Below are positions 24,655 to 33,534 of a stretch of DNA of 64,000 nucleotides, in pieces; position 1 is the stretch's first letter; each line of letters opens with the position of its first letter. The notes below the pieces were generated by a model. The model made no database searches and was not told where the DNA came from. It saw nothing but the letters and a program-made list of their open reading frames with translations. The stretch is from Planctomycetota bacterium. GTDB taxonomy: Bacteria; Planctomycetota; Planctomycetia; Pirellulales; Thermoguttaceae. A program made the position numbers and the translations under genes. The DNA lies in the NCBI GenBank assembly GCA_030612765.1, contig JAUWNG010000003.1:1-64000 (forward strand), in the 5' to 3' direction.

Positions 24655-25815
24655 ATGAGAGACGGAGTTCCAGCCGACGATCGGCGCGTGCTAGTTGTCA
24701 TCCGCTGGCCGGTTGGTGGACAGAAAACCTATCTTCGCTACAACTACCCAGCGCTTCTACGGGCAGGATATCGTTTTACGTTTGTTGGCCCGGGCGATGA
24801 TTGGTTTCGTGAAATGGCAAAGGAGTTCAAATCATGGGATGGTAGCGAATTCATTGAAGCGCCAGTCCACGGAAATTCATGCAAGTTGCGCCCTACAGTT
24901 CGGCACGCGTTGCGTCACAATCGGTTCGCGCTGATGCATTCAAACGGCCTGACTGCCGGCGTCCATGCGGTTCTCGCAAATATTGGAATCGGTGTTCCGC
25001 ACGTCATGACCCTGCATGACGTCATCCGTGCCGATCAGTTTCCGGGCGTTTTTGGCCGAGTCAAGCGTCGAGCGCTCGCGGAAGTTCTCCGTCGCGCGAC
25101 TGCCTTGATTGCTGTGGGAGACGATTGCCGCGAAAATCATTTGGAGTATTTTCCCGCGTCGGGACGAGGTCCGTGTCGAATTGTCACGATTCATAACGGA
25201 ATTGATGTCGAACGATTTTCTGAGCAGTCCCCGAGTTCCATCGAGCCACTTCGGCGTCGTTTGAATCTTGGCGAGGACGTCTTTCTAATGGGTTTTCTCG
25301 GCCGCTTCATGCCGCAAAAAGGGTTTTTGGTGCTCATTGACGCGTTGAATTGGCTCCTAGAAAATGGCATCGAGAAGGAATGCCATCTTGTGGCGGTGGG
25401 ATCGGACGACTGTTTGGGGAGATATCGGCGTGAGGTCAACCGCCGCCCACGACTTTCCGGTCGGGTTTCCTTTGTGGCACACGTGCCCGATGCAGCACCG
25501 ATCATCCGCGAACTCGATTTGATGGTCATGCCGTCGCTCTGGGAGGCTTACGGGTTACTTGCCGCTGAAGCACTGGTTTTAGGAATCCCGGTTGTGGGTT
25601 CTAATTGCATCGGTCTGCGCGAAGTCCTGCAAGGCACACCGTCCTTGACGCCGCCTGCCGGCGACGCCATAGCCTTGGCGGGGGCGTTGCTCAAGGCAAT
25701 AAACTCGCCGTGGAACGCCGAGGCTCGTGCATATCAGCCTTTGGCGAGGCAACGATTTGATGTGGCGGAGAGCGCGTTGCGCCTTCGGCGGCTATTCGAT
25801 GAATGTCTGTGTTGA
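24655..25815 (+). CDS. family 4 glycosyltransferase
   Basis: A 386-residue GT-B enzyme with a somewhat divergent N-terminus (VLVVIRWPVGGQKTYLRYNY), a linker with IVTIHNGIDVERF, the donor domain FLGRFMPQKGFLVLIDALN and the acidic motif PSLWEAYGLLAAEALVLGIPVV. The ATG at 24655 follows AAGGG. It begins 37 bases after the radical SAM gene and stands in the same operon. The base composition is closer to AT than in the first transferases, fitting patchwork assembly of the locus. Confidence 0.87.
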   Translation: MRDGVPADDRRVLVVIRWPVGGQKTYLRYNYPALLRAGYRFTFVGPGDDWFREMAKEFKSWDGSEFIEAPVHGNSCKLRPTVRHALRHNRFALMHSNGLTAGVHAVLANIGIGVPHVMTLHDVIRADQFPGVFGRVKRRALAEVLRRATALIAVGDDCRENHLEYFPASGRGPCRIVTIHNGIDVERFSEQSPSSIEPLRRRLNLGEDVFLMGFLGRFMPQKGFLVLIDALNWLLENGIEKECHLVAVGSDDCLGRYRREVNRRPRLSGRVSFVAHVPDAAPIIRELDLMVMPSLWEAYGLLAAEALVLGIPVVGSNCIGLREVLQGTPSLTPPAGDAIALAGALLKAINSPWNAEARAYQPLARQRFDVAESALRLRRLFDECLC

Positions 25816-25878
25816 GATGACCATTGCCCCGACCGGCATTACTTCCTCGATAGTCCTAGCCTTACAAGGATCGCTTCA

Positions 25879-26616
25879 ATGAAACCGATACCCGGCCTAG
25901 ACGGTTCCCGACGGCTAAATCCGCGAATATGGGATTACAACTGGTATCAGCTTCGCTTGATCCGCCGCGCTATCGAACACACCTTGTCCGTTGCACTCAA
26001 ACCTGACAAGTCTACAGTGGCAATCGATCTCGGATGCGGGGAACGACCGTACGAACCGCTCCTCTCCGATCAGGTCGCCCGGTATGTGGGCGTCGATCTC
26101 ATCGGGAATCCAAGAGCCGACGTGACGTTCGCCCCAGGGGAGCAGGTGCCGATGGAGGACGGTTGCGCGGATCTCGTCCTTTCATCCCAGGTACTGGAGC
26201 ACGTACTGGACGTAGACGCGTATTTGTTGGAATGCCGCCGCCTGCTTAAACCTGGCGGGCTTCTCCTACTGTCTACGCACGGATTCTGGGTGTACCATCC
26301 TTATCCGGTGGATGTCCGGCGATGGACTTGTTGGGGCCTGAAGTATGAGTTGGAGAGGCACGGGTTTCACGTTGAAGAACAAGTGGGCTGCATGGGCCCC
26401 CTCGCGTACACCACGCAGTTGCGACTACAATTGATTAGAGGAGTGCTTTGGCAAGTCGGACGCGGAATGATCCCCCTTATTGGCTTGCTCAGTATTTGCG
26501 CACAGGTTTGCATGATGTTGGAGGACTGGATTACGCCGCGAAAGGTGCGGCGTGAAAACTCGGCGGTCTATGTGGTAGCCGCTCGCAAGACGGCAGATTC
26601 TTCAATAACTCCATGA
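25879..26616 (+). CDS. class I SAM-dependent methyltransferase
   Basis: A 245-residue protein with motif I VAIDLGCGERPYEPLL at about residue 52 and motif IV-like LVLSSQVLEHVLDVDAYLLEC followed by LKPGGLLLLSTHG. The pattern GCGERPYEPL is common in sugar-cluster methyltransferases that act near a polyprenyl carrier. A weakly hydrophobic stretch near residues 195-215 may bind the membrane. The ATG at 25879 has AGGA 8 bases upstream. Target unknown. Confidence 0.82.
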   Translation: MKPIPGLDGSRRLNPRIWDYNWYQLRLIRRAIEHTLSVALKPDKSTVAIDLGCGERPYEPLLSDQVARYVGVDLIGNPRADVTFAPGEQVPMEDGCADLVLSSQVLEHVLDVDAYLLECRRLLKPGGLLLLSTHGFWVYHPYPVDVRRWTCWGLKYELERHGFHVEEQVGCMGPLAYTTQLRLQLIRGVLWQVGRGMIPLIGLLSICAQVCMMLEDWITPRKVRRENSAVYVVAARKTADSSITP

Positions 26617-26647
26617 TCTTCGCGGTCTCCGACAGCAACCGAACGAC

Positions 26648-28045
26648 ATGCATGGACTTGCGATAGTCACCCGACACTTAATTGCCCCGGCCTGGGCAAT
26701 CTGGGAGCGGAGTCCGTACCTGCGGCACCATCGGCAACTGGTGCGGACGCAGTTCGATCCGCCCGAGACGATCCGCCGCCGGCAGTGGGAAATGGTCGAA
26801 TCGCTGCTGGTGCATGCCTATCTGACGACCCGTTTTTGGCGGTCGCGGCTGCAAGAGGCAGGGCTGGAAATAGGGCGGATACGCTCGTTCGACGATTTTC
26901 GCAAGATACCGCTGTTGACCAAGGCCGACCTCCGCAGCCGTCAGAACGACATGCTTTCGGACCAGTACAGAGATATTCCGCTAAATAGCAAAAAAACCTC
27001 TGGCTCGACCGGCGTCTCCGTGGAAGTCCTGGTCGATGAAGCTGCCCAACAGTTCAAGCGGGCCTGCACGCTGCGGGCCGACCAGTGGAGCGGCTGGCGG
27101 TTGGGCGAGCGGATTGCATCCATCTGGGGCAACCCGCAAATCAGAACGGATTGGAAGGGGCGTCTGCGCCGCGCACTGTTGGAACGGAATTACGCCTACC
27201 TCGACACGCTCAAGATGGATGAGGCGGCGATGGGCGATTTCGCCGACGCCCTGGTCAGCAAGCCGCCGTCGCTGTTGTTCGGTCACGCGCACTCGCTGCA
27301 CCTCTTCGCCACATACCTCAAGGCAAAACGCCCGAGCGTCGCCATTTGCCCGAGGGCCATTATCTCAACCTGCATGGTGCTGCACGATTGGGAACGCCGC
27401 ACGATCGAAGAGGTGTTCCAGTGCCCGGTGACTAATCGTTACGGGTGCGAAGAGGTCAGCCTCATCGCCTGCGAGTGTGAGCGGCACGACGGATTGCACG
27501 TCAACGCGGATGGCATCTACCTTGAGATCCTTCGCCCGGACGGCACACCCTGCCCGCCGGGCGAGCCGGGCACGATCGTCGTGACAGACCTGATGAACCG
27601 GGCCATGCCGATGATTCGCTACCAGGTGGGCGACATGGGCGTGCTGGCCGACCGGCAGTGCCCTTGCGGTCGAGGGCTGCCGCTACTGGAAAAGGTTGAA
27701 GGGCGCGTGGCCGACTACGTGGTCACTCCTCGCGGCAAGTTGATCTCGGGCATTTCGCTGACCGAGAACTTCGCCGTCAAAGTGCCGGGGCTTGCCCAAT
27801 TGCAGATTGTCCAGGAAGAGGTCGATCGGTTCCTGTTCCGCATCGTCCGGGGACCGGATTTCGGCCCGGCAAGCCTCGATACGATCGGCCGGCTGGTGGC
27901 CGAGCGGTTCGGCCCAGAGGTCCGTTACGAGTGCGAGTTCGTCGACCGCATCCCCCAAGAGCCTTCGGGCAAGTACCGATTTTGCATCTCGAAGGTGGAG
28001 CGACCATTTTTGTATGGTCTGAATTCACCAGGACGCGATGGCTAG
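26648..28045 (+). CDS. PaaK/CapK-like adenylate-forming protein
   Basis: A 465-residue member of the phenylacetate-CoA ligase/CapK branch of the ANL superfamily. It shows the phosphate-binding loop KKTSGSTGVSVEV (about residue 117), the TNRYGCEEV region, a Cys-containing CECERHDG and VTDLMNRAMPMIRYQVGDMG. The C-terminal lid has ECEFVDRIPQEPSGKYRF. Such proteins in capsule loci are thought to activate a carboxylic acid for attachment to the polymer or its anchor. It overlaps the flippase gene by eight bases. The acid is unknown. Confidence 0.85.
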   Translation: MHGLAIVTRHLIAPAWAIWERSPYLRHHRQLVRTQFDPPETIRRRQWEMVESLLVHAYLTTRFWRSRLQEAGLEIGRIRSFDDFRKIPLLTKADLRSRQNDMLSDQYRDIPLNSKKTSGSTGVSVEVLVDEAAQQFKRACTLRADQWSGWRLGERIASIWGNPQIRTDWKGRLRRALLERNYAYLDTLKMDEAAMGDFADALVSKPPSLLFGHAHSLHLFATYLKAKRPSVAICPRAIISTCMVLHDWERRTIEEVFQCPVTNRYGCEEVSLIACECERHDGLHVNADGIYLEILRPDGTPCPPGEPGTIVVTDLMNRAMPMIRYQVGDMGVLADRQCPCGRGLPLLEKVEGRVADYVVTPRGKLISGISLTENFAVKVPGLAQLQIVQEEVDRFLFRIVRGPDFGPASLDTIGRLVAERFGPEVRYECEFVDRIPQEPSGKYRFCISKVERPFLYGLNSPGRDG

Positions 28046-29702
28046 CATTCCTTACGAAGAACCGACGCAGGATGTCTTGGCATCCGAGGCAGCAGACAGC
28101 GGCCTACCGTACGGCGTCCCCGCGGACATGGAATCGGCCGGGCGCGAGAAACGGCGCGTGTTGGTTAACGCCGCGGCCAATTGGCTGGGGTACGCCGTGG
28201 CCATCGCCGTGGCGTTCTTCATGTCGCCCATCCTGGTACACAGTCTGGGAGATAGCCGGTATGGGATCTGGGTACTGGTGGATTCGGTTCTGGCATATCT
28301 GGCGTTGGCTGACTTGGGGGTTGGGGCCGCGGTGCTCCGCTACGTGGCCCGATTCGAGGGGCTTCGCGATCGCGTGAACTTGAACCGCCTGTTCAGCACG
28401 AGTCTTGCGATCTTTCTTGCGGCGGGCATTGTTGCGCTCAGCACCACGTTGGCACTTGCGTTCCTTTTCTCCAATCCACTCGGAGTCGCCGACGAACTGG
28501 TCAGCGATACCCGTTGGCTGTTGGTTCTGCTGGGTGTGAACTTGGCGATGGGTCTGCCCCTGGGGATCTACGGCACAGTGCTATCGGCGCTGCGGCACTA
28601 TCCGTTGAAGAACGGCATCCATGTTGCGGTGCTCTTAGTGCGCAGCGGTCTTCTCTTGTTAGTGCTTTACTACGGTGGCGGCATTCCCGGCATCGCGATT
28701 GTGATCACCGCGTGTAGCCTCGGTGAGCACTTGCTCTATGCCTGGGCGGCTCACTGCTACCTTCCCGGACTGCGGTTTTCCCCCCGGTTGGCCAACCGCA
28801 CTACTCTAAAAAGCATTTTCGGCTACAGTACGTTTGTGTTCATCGCGCTGATTGCGGGCCGGGTTTCCTTCCAGTCAGACGCGATCGTGATTGCCGCGTT
28901 CCTTACGCCCGAGCACATCACCTATTTTGCCATCGCCGCTGGTCTTATGTCCCGGGCCCGCGACTGTGTGATAACTTTGACCGCTGTGCTCACGCCCACG
29001 ATCAGCAATTTGGAGGCGCTTGGCGACCAGGCCGGAGTTCGCACGGTGCTTGTGACCGGCACGCGTTATGTGCTGTATCTAGCGATGCCGATCCAGATTG
29101 GCGGCCTCCTATTTGGGTATTCATTCTTGTCGCTGTGGATGGGGCCACGCTACGCGGATATGTGCTATCTCACCTTGGCGATCCTTTTGGCGCCGCTCCC
29201 CATTACAATGTCAAAAAACGTGTCGTTACGGGTGCTGCACGGCTTGGGGCGCGTGAAGCTCTATTCCGCCTTTACTGTGGCCGAGGCGGTCGTGAACTTG
29301 CTCCTAAGCATCTTGCTGGTGCTATGGTTGAGGAGTATCGAAGGGCCGGCGTTGGGTACCGCGATTCCCGCGGTCGTCCAATCATTGGCCGTAACGGTTT
29401 TGGCATGTCGGGTGGTTGGGATTCACACCGGCATACATCTTGCACGGTCGTTCGCCCGACCGCTGTTGGCATCGGGCGCGCTCTTGTTGGTTTGGTTTTT
29501 CGTACTCCGTTGGATGCCGCCGCAAAGTTGGGGGACGTTAATCACGGCGGGCTTGTTGGGGATTGTGCCATACGCAGCCGTAGTTGTTGCTTTGGAGCCA
29601 CAAGTACGGAATGCGATTTTTCATTTTGCTGCTTTCTGGAGTTTAGGAAGGTCAGCCACAACCAATACTTCAGGAGTAGAATCTGCTTTTTTAGATAGTT
29701 GA
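28038..29702 (+). CDS. Wzx-type polysaccharide flippase (MATE/MVF-like)
   Basis: A 554-residue membrane protein with a hydrophilic N-terminal 45 residues and then about 12-14 hydrophobic helices. NAAANWLGYAVAIAVAFFMSPILVHSLG and the later YGIWVLVDSVLAYLAL match the start of polysaccharide biosynthesis (RfbX/Wzx) transporters. It would flip the lipid-linked repeat unit to the periplasm, working with the Wzy-like protein at 22394 and the Wzc-like protein at 5569. It overlaps the preceding gene by 8 bases. Confidence 0.88.
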   Translation: MASIPYEEPTQDVLASEAADSGLPYGVPADMESAGREKRRVLVNAAANWLGYAVAIAVAFFMSPILVHSLGDSRYGIWVLVDSVLAYLALADLGVGAAVLRYVARFEGLRDRVNLNRLFSTSLAIFLAAGIVALSTTLALAFLFSNPLGVADELVSDTRWLLVLLGVNLAMGLPLGIYGTVLSALRHYPLKNGIHVAVLLVRSGLLLLVLYYGGGIPGIAIVITACSLGEHLLYAWAAHCYLPGLRFSPRLANRTTLKSIFGYSTFVFIALIAGRVSFQSDAIVIAAFLTPEHITYFAIAAGLMSRARDCVITLTAVLTPTISNLEALGDQAGVRTVLVTGTRYVLYLAMPIQIGGLLFGYSFLSLWMGPRYADMCYLTLAILLAPLPITMSKNVSLRVLHGLGRVKLYSAFTVAEAVVNLLLSILLVLWLRSIEGPALGTAIPAVVQSLAVTVLACRVVGIHTGIHLARSFARPLLASGALLLVWFFVLRWMPPQSWGTLITAGLLGIVPYAAVVVALEPQVRNAIFHFAAFWSLGRSATTNTSGVESAFLDS

Positions 29703-29737
29703 ACTGCCTGAGATCCTAGAAATGTGTATGTTGTATT

Positions 29738-29767
29738 TTGACGCAATCTTTAGAAAGCTTGTTATCT
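29738..29767 (+). promoter_or_regulatory. possible promoter before the pyruvyl-transferase-like gene
   Basis: TTGACG (29738-29743), 18 bases, TTATCT (29762-29767), in an AT-rich 110-base gap that breaks the otherwise tightly packed operon. The ATG is 46 bases downstream. Confidence 0.4.
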
Positions 29768-29812
29768 CATCTTTCCAGGAACATGAATAGGCACGCTTAA
29801 AACGAGCATGAT

Positions 29813-30925
29813 ATGAAAGTCTTTTACGCGAATTGTACTGCGCATGTTCCACACACGGGATGTCTTGCAGTTACCGACAGCCAGATACGAGCCCTTTTTC
29901 GTGCGGGATGCGAATTGACATTTATTGCGTACGGTGACGAAATTCTTCGGTTCTGGACCGGTCGCCGTGCCACTTCGGTGCCAGCGTTGCTTGAATCACA
30001 AATCGGTAAGAAATTGGAAGAATGCGATGTCGTTGTGGTCAATGGAGAGGGAACAATTCATCACGGACGTGGCTTGCACCTCCTCTGTCTGCTTGCAGCA
30101 GCTCAGCACATGGGTAAGCGAACTTTCCTCGTCAATGCCATTATGCAAGATACCGATGGTTTTGACGATGTGCTTCGTGCTTTAAATGATCTCAACGTAC
30201 GGGATCGATGCAGTGCAGAATATTTAGAGCGCAAGGGGATTCCACATCGGCTAGTTCCAGATTCAATTGTCGATGCGCAGTTCGCCGATAAGCCCGATGT
30301 GAATCTGGAAGGTTGCGTGATATGCACCGACTGGCACTTTTCTCAAGACCGTGTGGTGGGCAAGGTTATCTGGGATTACTATCAAACCCATGCAAACTGC
30401 TGGTTCTATCCGCTATACCACGGATACGAGGTGTTCCGTTGGCGGCACGCGGTGGCAAATTTCCGACAGGCCCAGGTGGTGATAACGGGACGGCACCATG
30501 GTATGTACCTAGCGGGGTTGGCCGGCGTGCCTTTCGTCTCGCTTCAATCAAATTCTCATAAGGTGGAAGGACTCATCAAATTATCTGGGCTGCCACTGCC
30601 TCTATGCCGCAAGGCGCAAGATATGGAAAAGGCATTAGCCTTCGCCCGGAAAAACGCAAATCTCTTTCGGGAGTTTCAACACTTCCTAATCTCCCAGCGA
30701 CCGCTTAGCACTCTCGATAAACTTGCCGAGCCTGTGTCGGCGTCCTCAAATGTTGAGGATAAGGTAGAAGCCTTCTTCTGTAGTGTTAGAGCAGACTACC
30801 TCATGCGACCTTGGATATACAATCCATATAATCGTTCCTTCTTCCGATCGCGGAGACTTCGTAAGAAATTAGTTCCCATGCTTACCTGCCCCTTGCGGTG
30901 GATCACCAGGTGGTTTCAGGAATAA
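29813..30925 (+). CDS. polysaccharide pyruvyl transferase family protein
   Basis: A 370-residue protein with the family's GT-B-like features: VVVNGEGTIHHGRGLHL in the first half and the signature VVITGRHHGMYLAGLAGVPFV in the second. Members transfer pyruvate from PEP to sugars, forming acidic ketals, although some act as other sugar transferases. The gene is clearly more AT-rich than the flanking genes and is bordered downstream by a MITE-like element. The upstream site is weak and the ATG at 29813 is the first good start. Confidence 0.85.
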   Translation: MKVFYANCTAHVPHTGCLAVTDSQIRALFRAGCELTFIAYGDEILRFWTGRRATSVPALLESQIGKKLEECDVVVVNGEGTIHHGRGLHLLCLLAAAQHMGKRTFLVNAIMQDTDGFDDVLRALNDLNVRDRCSAEYLERKGIPHRLVPDSIVDAQFADKPDVNLEGCVICTDWHFSQDRVVGKVIWDYYQTHANCWFYPLYHGYEVFRWRHAVANFRQAQVVITGRHHGMYLAGLAGVPFVSLQSNSHKVEGLIKLSGLPLPLCRKAQDMEKALAFARKNANLFREFQHFLISQRPLSTLDKLAEPVSASSNVEDKVEAFFCSVRADYLMRPWIYNPYNRSFFRSRRLRKKLVPMLTCPLRWITRWFQE

Positions 30926-30936
30926 TTGATGGTATC

Positions 30937-31230
30937 ATCTCGTCTGCACTTTCTGAAAAACCACCTGGCTTACCCAGGTTACAATAGCCAAATTTCAAAG
31001 ATTTCGGAATTACTGTGTGTTCGGTGATCGAGGCCAAGAGTACGGAAAATGTGTGCCGAGCCTGTTGCACTGTAAGTACTTACGGCGTGGTTCATGTAAA
31101 TGACTTCAGCGACGGAACCTTGATTTTAGGGAACTTTGGGCCAGGACGAGCCGGTCTTGCCGACCTCCAGCGGCTAATCAACGCATAAGATGGGAAGATT
31201 GGGTGTTTTTTCAGAAAGTGCAGATCTCGT
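30937..31230. mobile_element. MITE-like element with terminal inverted repeats and target duplication
   Basis: The element spans 30944-31223 (280 bp). Its ends are inverted repeats: the first 17 bases, CTGCACTTTCTGAAAAA, are identical at both ends and 21 of 22 match in total. It is flanked on both sides by the direct repeat ATCTCGT (30937-30943 and 31224-31230), a 7-bp target-site duplication. There is no transposase gene; the only open frame is about 60 codons. It fills the gap between the pyruvyl-transferase-like gene and the next transferase. The structure fits a non-autonomous element moved by a transposase encoded elsewhere. Confidence 0.85.
31012..31188 (+). CDS. small open frame inside the MITE-like element (doubtful)
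   Basis: A frame open from a TAG near 30986 to the TAA at 31186-31188 gives about 58 residues if it starts at the GTG near 31012; a second GTG lies at about 31024. The product contains CRACC near its start and a Gly/Asn-rich stretch (FSDGTLILGNFGPGRAGLADL) before LQRLINA. I do not recognise it. No clear ribosome site is seen. It could be a relic of a longer gene captured by the element. Confidence 0.25.
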   Translation, partial: TVCSVIEAKSTENVCRACCTVSTYGVVHVNDFSDGTLILGNFGPGRAGLADLQRLINA

Positions 31231-31287
31231 CAACACGGCTTAATTATGTCTTGAGTTACTTCTGTATTATCGCATAAGTATTAGCCC

Positions 31288-32505
31288 ATGAACGTTCTCT
31301 TCACTCCTGGCAATCGTTCTCATGTGGCCAGTATGCTTCCCATTGCCGAAGAACTCCGGCGGCGCGGGCACGATTCCTCGTTTCTGACTCGCGACGCCGT
31401 CATCGAGCCTGAGTACCGCACCGCGGAGGCCGTAAAGGGGGCCGGCTTCCCCTGCTATGAATACTCAGGCTACTACGAGAGCGACGTCTCGCGACTACTG
31501 CCTAAGGTAGCATCCTATGTCCGGTCCAAACGCGAAGTTTTCGCCTTTCTGTCTTCGATCCCCTTCGACGTGGCCGTTTTCTGCAACGACAATAGCGCGC
31601 TGTTCGATCGTCTGGTGATTGCTTTCAGCCGCCGAGAACACAAGGAAGTCTTACTGGTCCAGGAGAGCGTTCGGCCCGCGCATCGACCGGCGTCGCTGGC
31701 CACTCAGATTCGGCGGCGAGGACTCTCGGCCGTCGCTGCTTGGGGCTCGCGCATCCTCGCGCGGTGCGCCCCGCCCGGGGCGTTTGTGCGGAGGGGATAT
31801 GGGCGGTCCGGTTGTACGATGATTGCGGCGGCGGGAGATCGGTTTCGACGACAATTGATGCGACAAGGGGTCGCGGGCAAGAATATTCGCGTGACCGGGC
31901 AACCACGCCTCGATGGTACGATGAAATCTACCCCGCGCCTCTCGGATAACGGCGACGGCAAGACGGAGCGCGTGTTGCTGTTCTGCAATCAGCCCATTCC
32001 CGAGTCGCACCTCCTGGACCGTCTCTTCGTGGACCTGGTGACCGCCTGCGACGCCTGCGACAACGTGCGATTGCTGGTGAAACTGCATCCCCGCGACCTG
32101 CCCGTCGATCATTGGCTACGGCTGCTGCCGGCCGACGCGGGCCACAGCCTTTTGGAGGTGACCAACAGTCGTAAGTTGGACGAGTGCTTCCAGCTTGCCG
32201 ATGCGATGATGACCGTGGCGTCAACAACGAGCCTGGAGGCCATGGCCGCCGGGCTGCCCGTGGCACTGGTGAACTATTTGCCCATCTCTTGGCACCTGCC
32301 CTACGACGAGCTAGGCGCAGCCCTGTCGATCGACTCAGCATGTACCCTAAAGGAATCGATCTTGCGTTTGTTGTTCGACTGCTCGGTTTGCGAGAGCCTC
32401 CGCGCGCGTGCGGAGACCGTTCTGCAGGACGAGCTATACTTGCGCGATGGAGGGAGCGCGAAACGAATCGTGGACTTTATCGAAGAGCGTTTGGAAAGGT
32501 CGTGA
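31288..32505 (+). CDS. GT-B-fold glycosyltransferase/capsule biosynthesis protein
   Basis: A 405-residue protein beginning MNVLFTPGNRSHVASMLPIAEELRRRGH, the usual nucleotide-sugar GT-B start. Late motifs, KLHPRDL and MMTVASTTSLEAMAAGLPVALVN, recall the CDP-glycerophosphotransferase and UDP-GlcNAc 2-epimerase-like groups and capsule KpsC/S-type proteins. It likely transfers a sugar or polyol phosphate. It sits just after the MITE-like element and 13 bases before the arabinose-phosphate isomerase gene, which might point to Kdo transfer. The exact activity is open. Confidence 0.78.
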   Translation: MNVLFTPGNRSHVASMLPIAEELRRRGHDSSFLTRDAVIEPEYRTAEAVKGAGFPCYEYSGYYESDVSRLLPKVASYVRSKREVFAFLSSIPFDVAVFCNDNSALFDRLVIAFSRREHKEVLLVQESVRPAHRPASLATQIRRRGLSAVAAWGSRILARCAPPGAFVRRGYGRSGCTMIAAAGDRFRRQLMRQGVAGKNIRVTGQPRLDGTMKSTPRLSDNGDGKTERVLLFCNQPIPESHLLDRLFVDLVTACDACDNVRLLVKLHPRDLPVDHWLRLLPADAGHSLLEVTNSRKLDECFQLADAMMTVASTTSLEAMAAGLPVALVNYLPISWHLPYDELGAALSIDSACTLKESILRLLFDCSVCESLRARAETVLQDELYLRDGGSAKRIVDFIEERLERS

Positions 32506-32518
32506 AGAAAGTGAAACG

Positions 32519-33487
32519 ATGAGTACGCCGATCGAGCTGGCACGAATCACAATCAGTAGGGAAATCGACGCGCTGCAGGCCGCCATGGGCCGGATCGACG
32601 CCAGCTTTGAGAAGGCGGTGGACATGCTTCTTGCCACTTCGGGCAAGGTGGTGACCACGGGCCTCGGCAAGTCGGGCCTCATCGCCCGCAAGATAGCGGC
32701 CACGTTGTGTGGGACCGGCACCGCCGCGGTGTTCGTGCATCCCGTAGACGCCATGCACGGTGATTTCGGCGCAGTGCAGAAGGGCGACATCATGATATTG
32801 CTCAGCAAGAGCGGCGAGACTGCCGAGATATTGACGTTTCTGAAACTCGTGAAGGCGGCGGATTGCAAAACAATTGGAATCGTGGGGCAGCACGGCTCAA
32901 GCCTGATGACCGGCTGCGACGTCGCCTTGGATGCCAGCGTCGAAAACGAGGCATGTCCGCTCAACCTTGCCCCCACCAGCAGTGCCATGGTTGCCATGGC
33001 ACTCGGTGATGCATTGGTTGCATGCCTCGTCGATCGCCGGGGATTCACGTCGGATGGGTTCAGCAAGCTGCATCCCTCCGGCTCGCTTGGCAAGAGACTC
33101 CTACTTCGAGTCAAAGACGTGATGCATCAGGGAACTGCGATCCCGATCATCAGCCCCGGAAGTTCGATGAAACAGGTGGTGCTTCTGTTGAGCGCCAAAG
33201 CGATGGGAATTGTCATTATTGCCAATCGCCAGCGGGATCTTCTGGGCATCTTTACCGACGGCGATTTGCGCCGTTGTCTGGAAAAACATGACGACGTTTT
33301 GCACAGGACGATCGACGAATTGATGACGCAGACTCCAATCGTATGTAGGGAAGACCAGATGGCCGTGGAAGCGGTTGAACTCATGGAAAATAGACCCTCG
33401 CAAATCTCGGTCCTTCCCGTGCTTGACGCGAACCGAAAGGTGGTTGGTGTTGTGCGTATCCACGATCTGGTGCGATCTGGTCTGTGA
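32519..33487 (+). CDS. kdsD: D-arabinose 5-phosphate isomerase (KdsD/KpsF type)
   Basis: A 322-residue protein with an N-terminal SIS domain (TSGKVVTTGLGKSGLIARKIAATL, then LLSKSGETAEIL) and two C-terminal CBS domains (from about residue 205; one ends FTDGDLRRCLEK). It interconverts ribulose 5-phosphate and arabinose 5-phosphate, the first step to Kdo. The ATG at 32519 matches the family start; the longer frame from 32408 lies inside the previous gene. Being the last gene of the locus suggests that Kdo is part of the polymer or its lipid anchor, an inference. Confidence 0.92.
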   Translation: MSTPIELARITISREIDALQAAMGRIDASFEKAVDMLLATSGKVVTTGLGKSGLIARKIAATLCGTGTAAVFVHPVDAMHGDFGAVQKGDIMILLSKSGETAEILTFLKLVKAADCKTIGIVGQHGSSLMTGCDVALDASVENEACPLNLAPTSSAMVAMALGDALVACLVDRRGFTSDGFSKLHPSGSLGKRLLLRVKDVMHQGTAIPIISPGSSMKQVVLLLSAKAMGIVIIANRQRDLLGIFTDGDLRRCLEKHDDVLHRTIDELMTQTPIVCREDQMAVEAVELMENRPSQISVLPVLDANRKVVGVVRIHDLVRSGL

Positions 33488-33534
33488 ATAGCAGTCAATT
33501 CATCATTCCAACAAGGCTTGGTTCATCGAATGTG

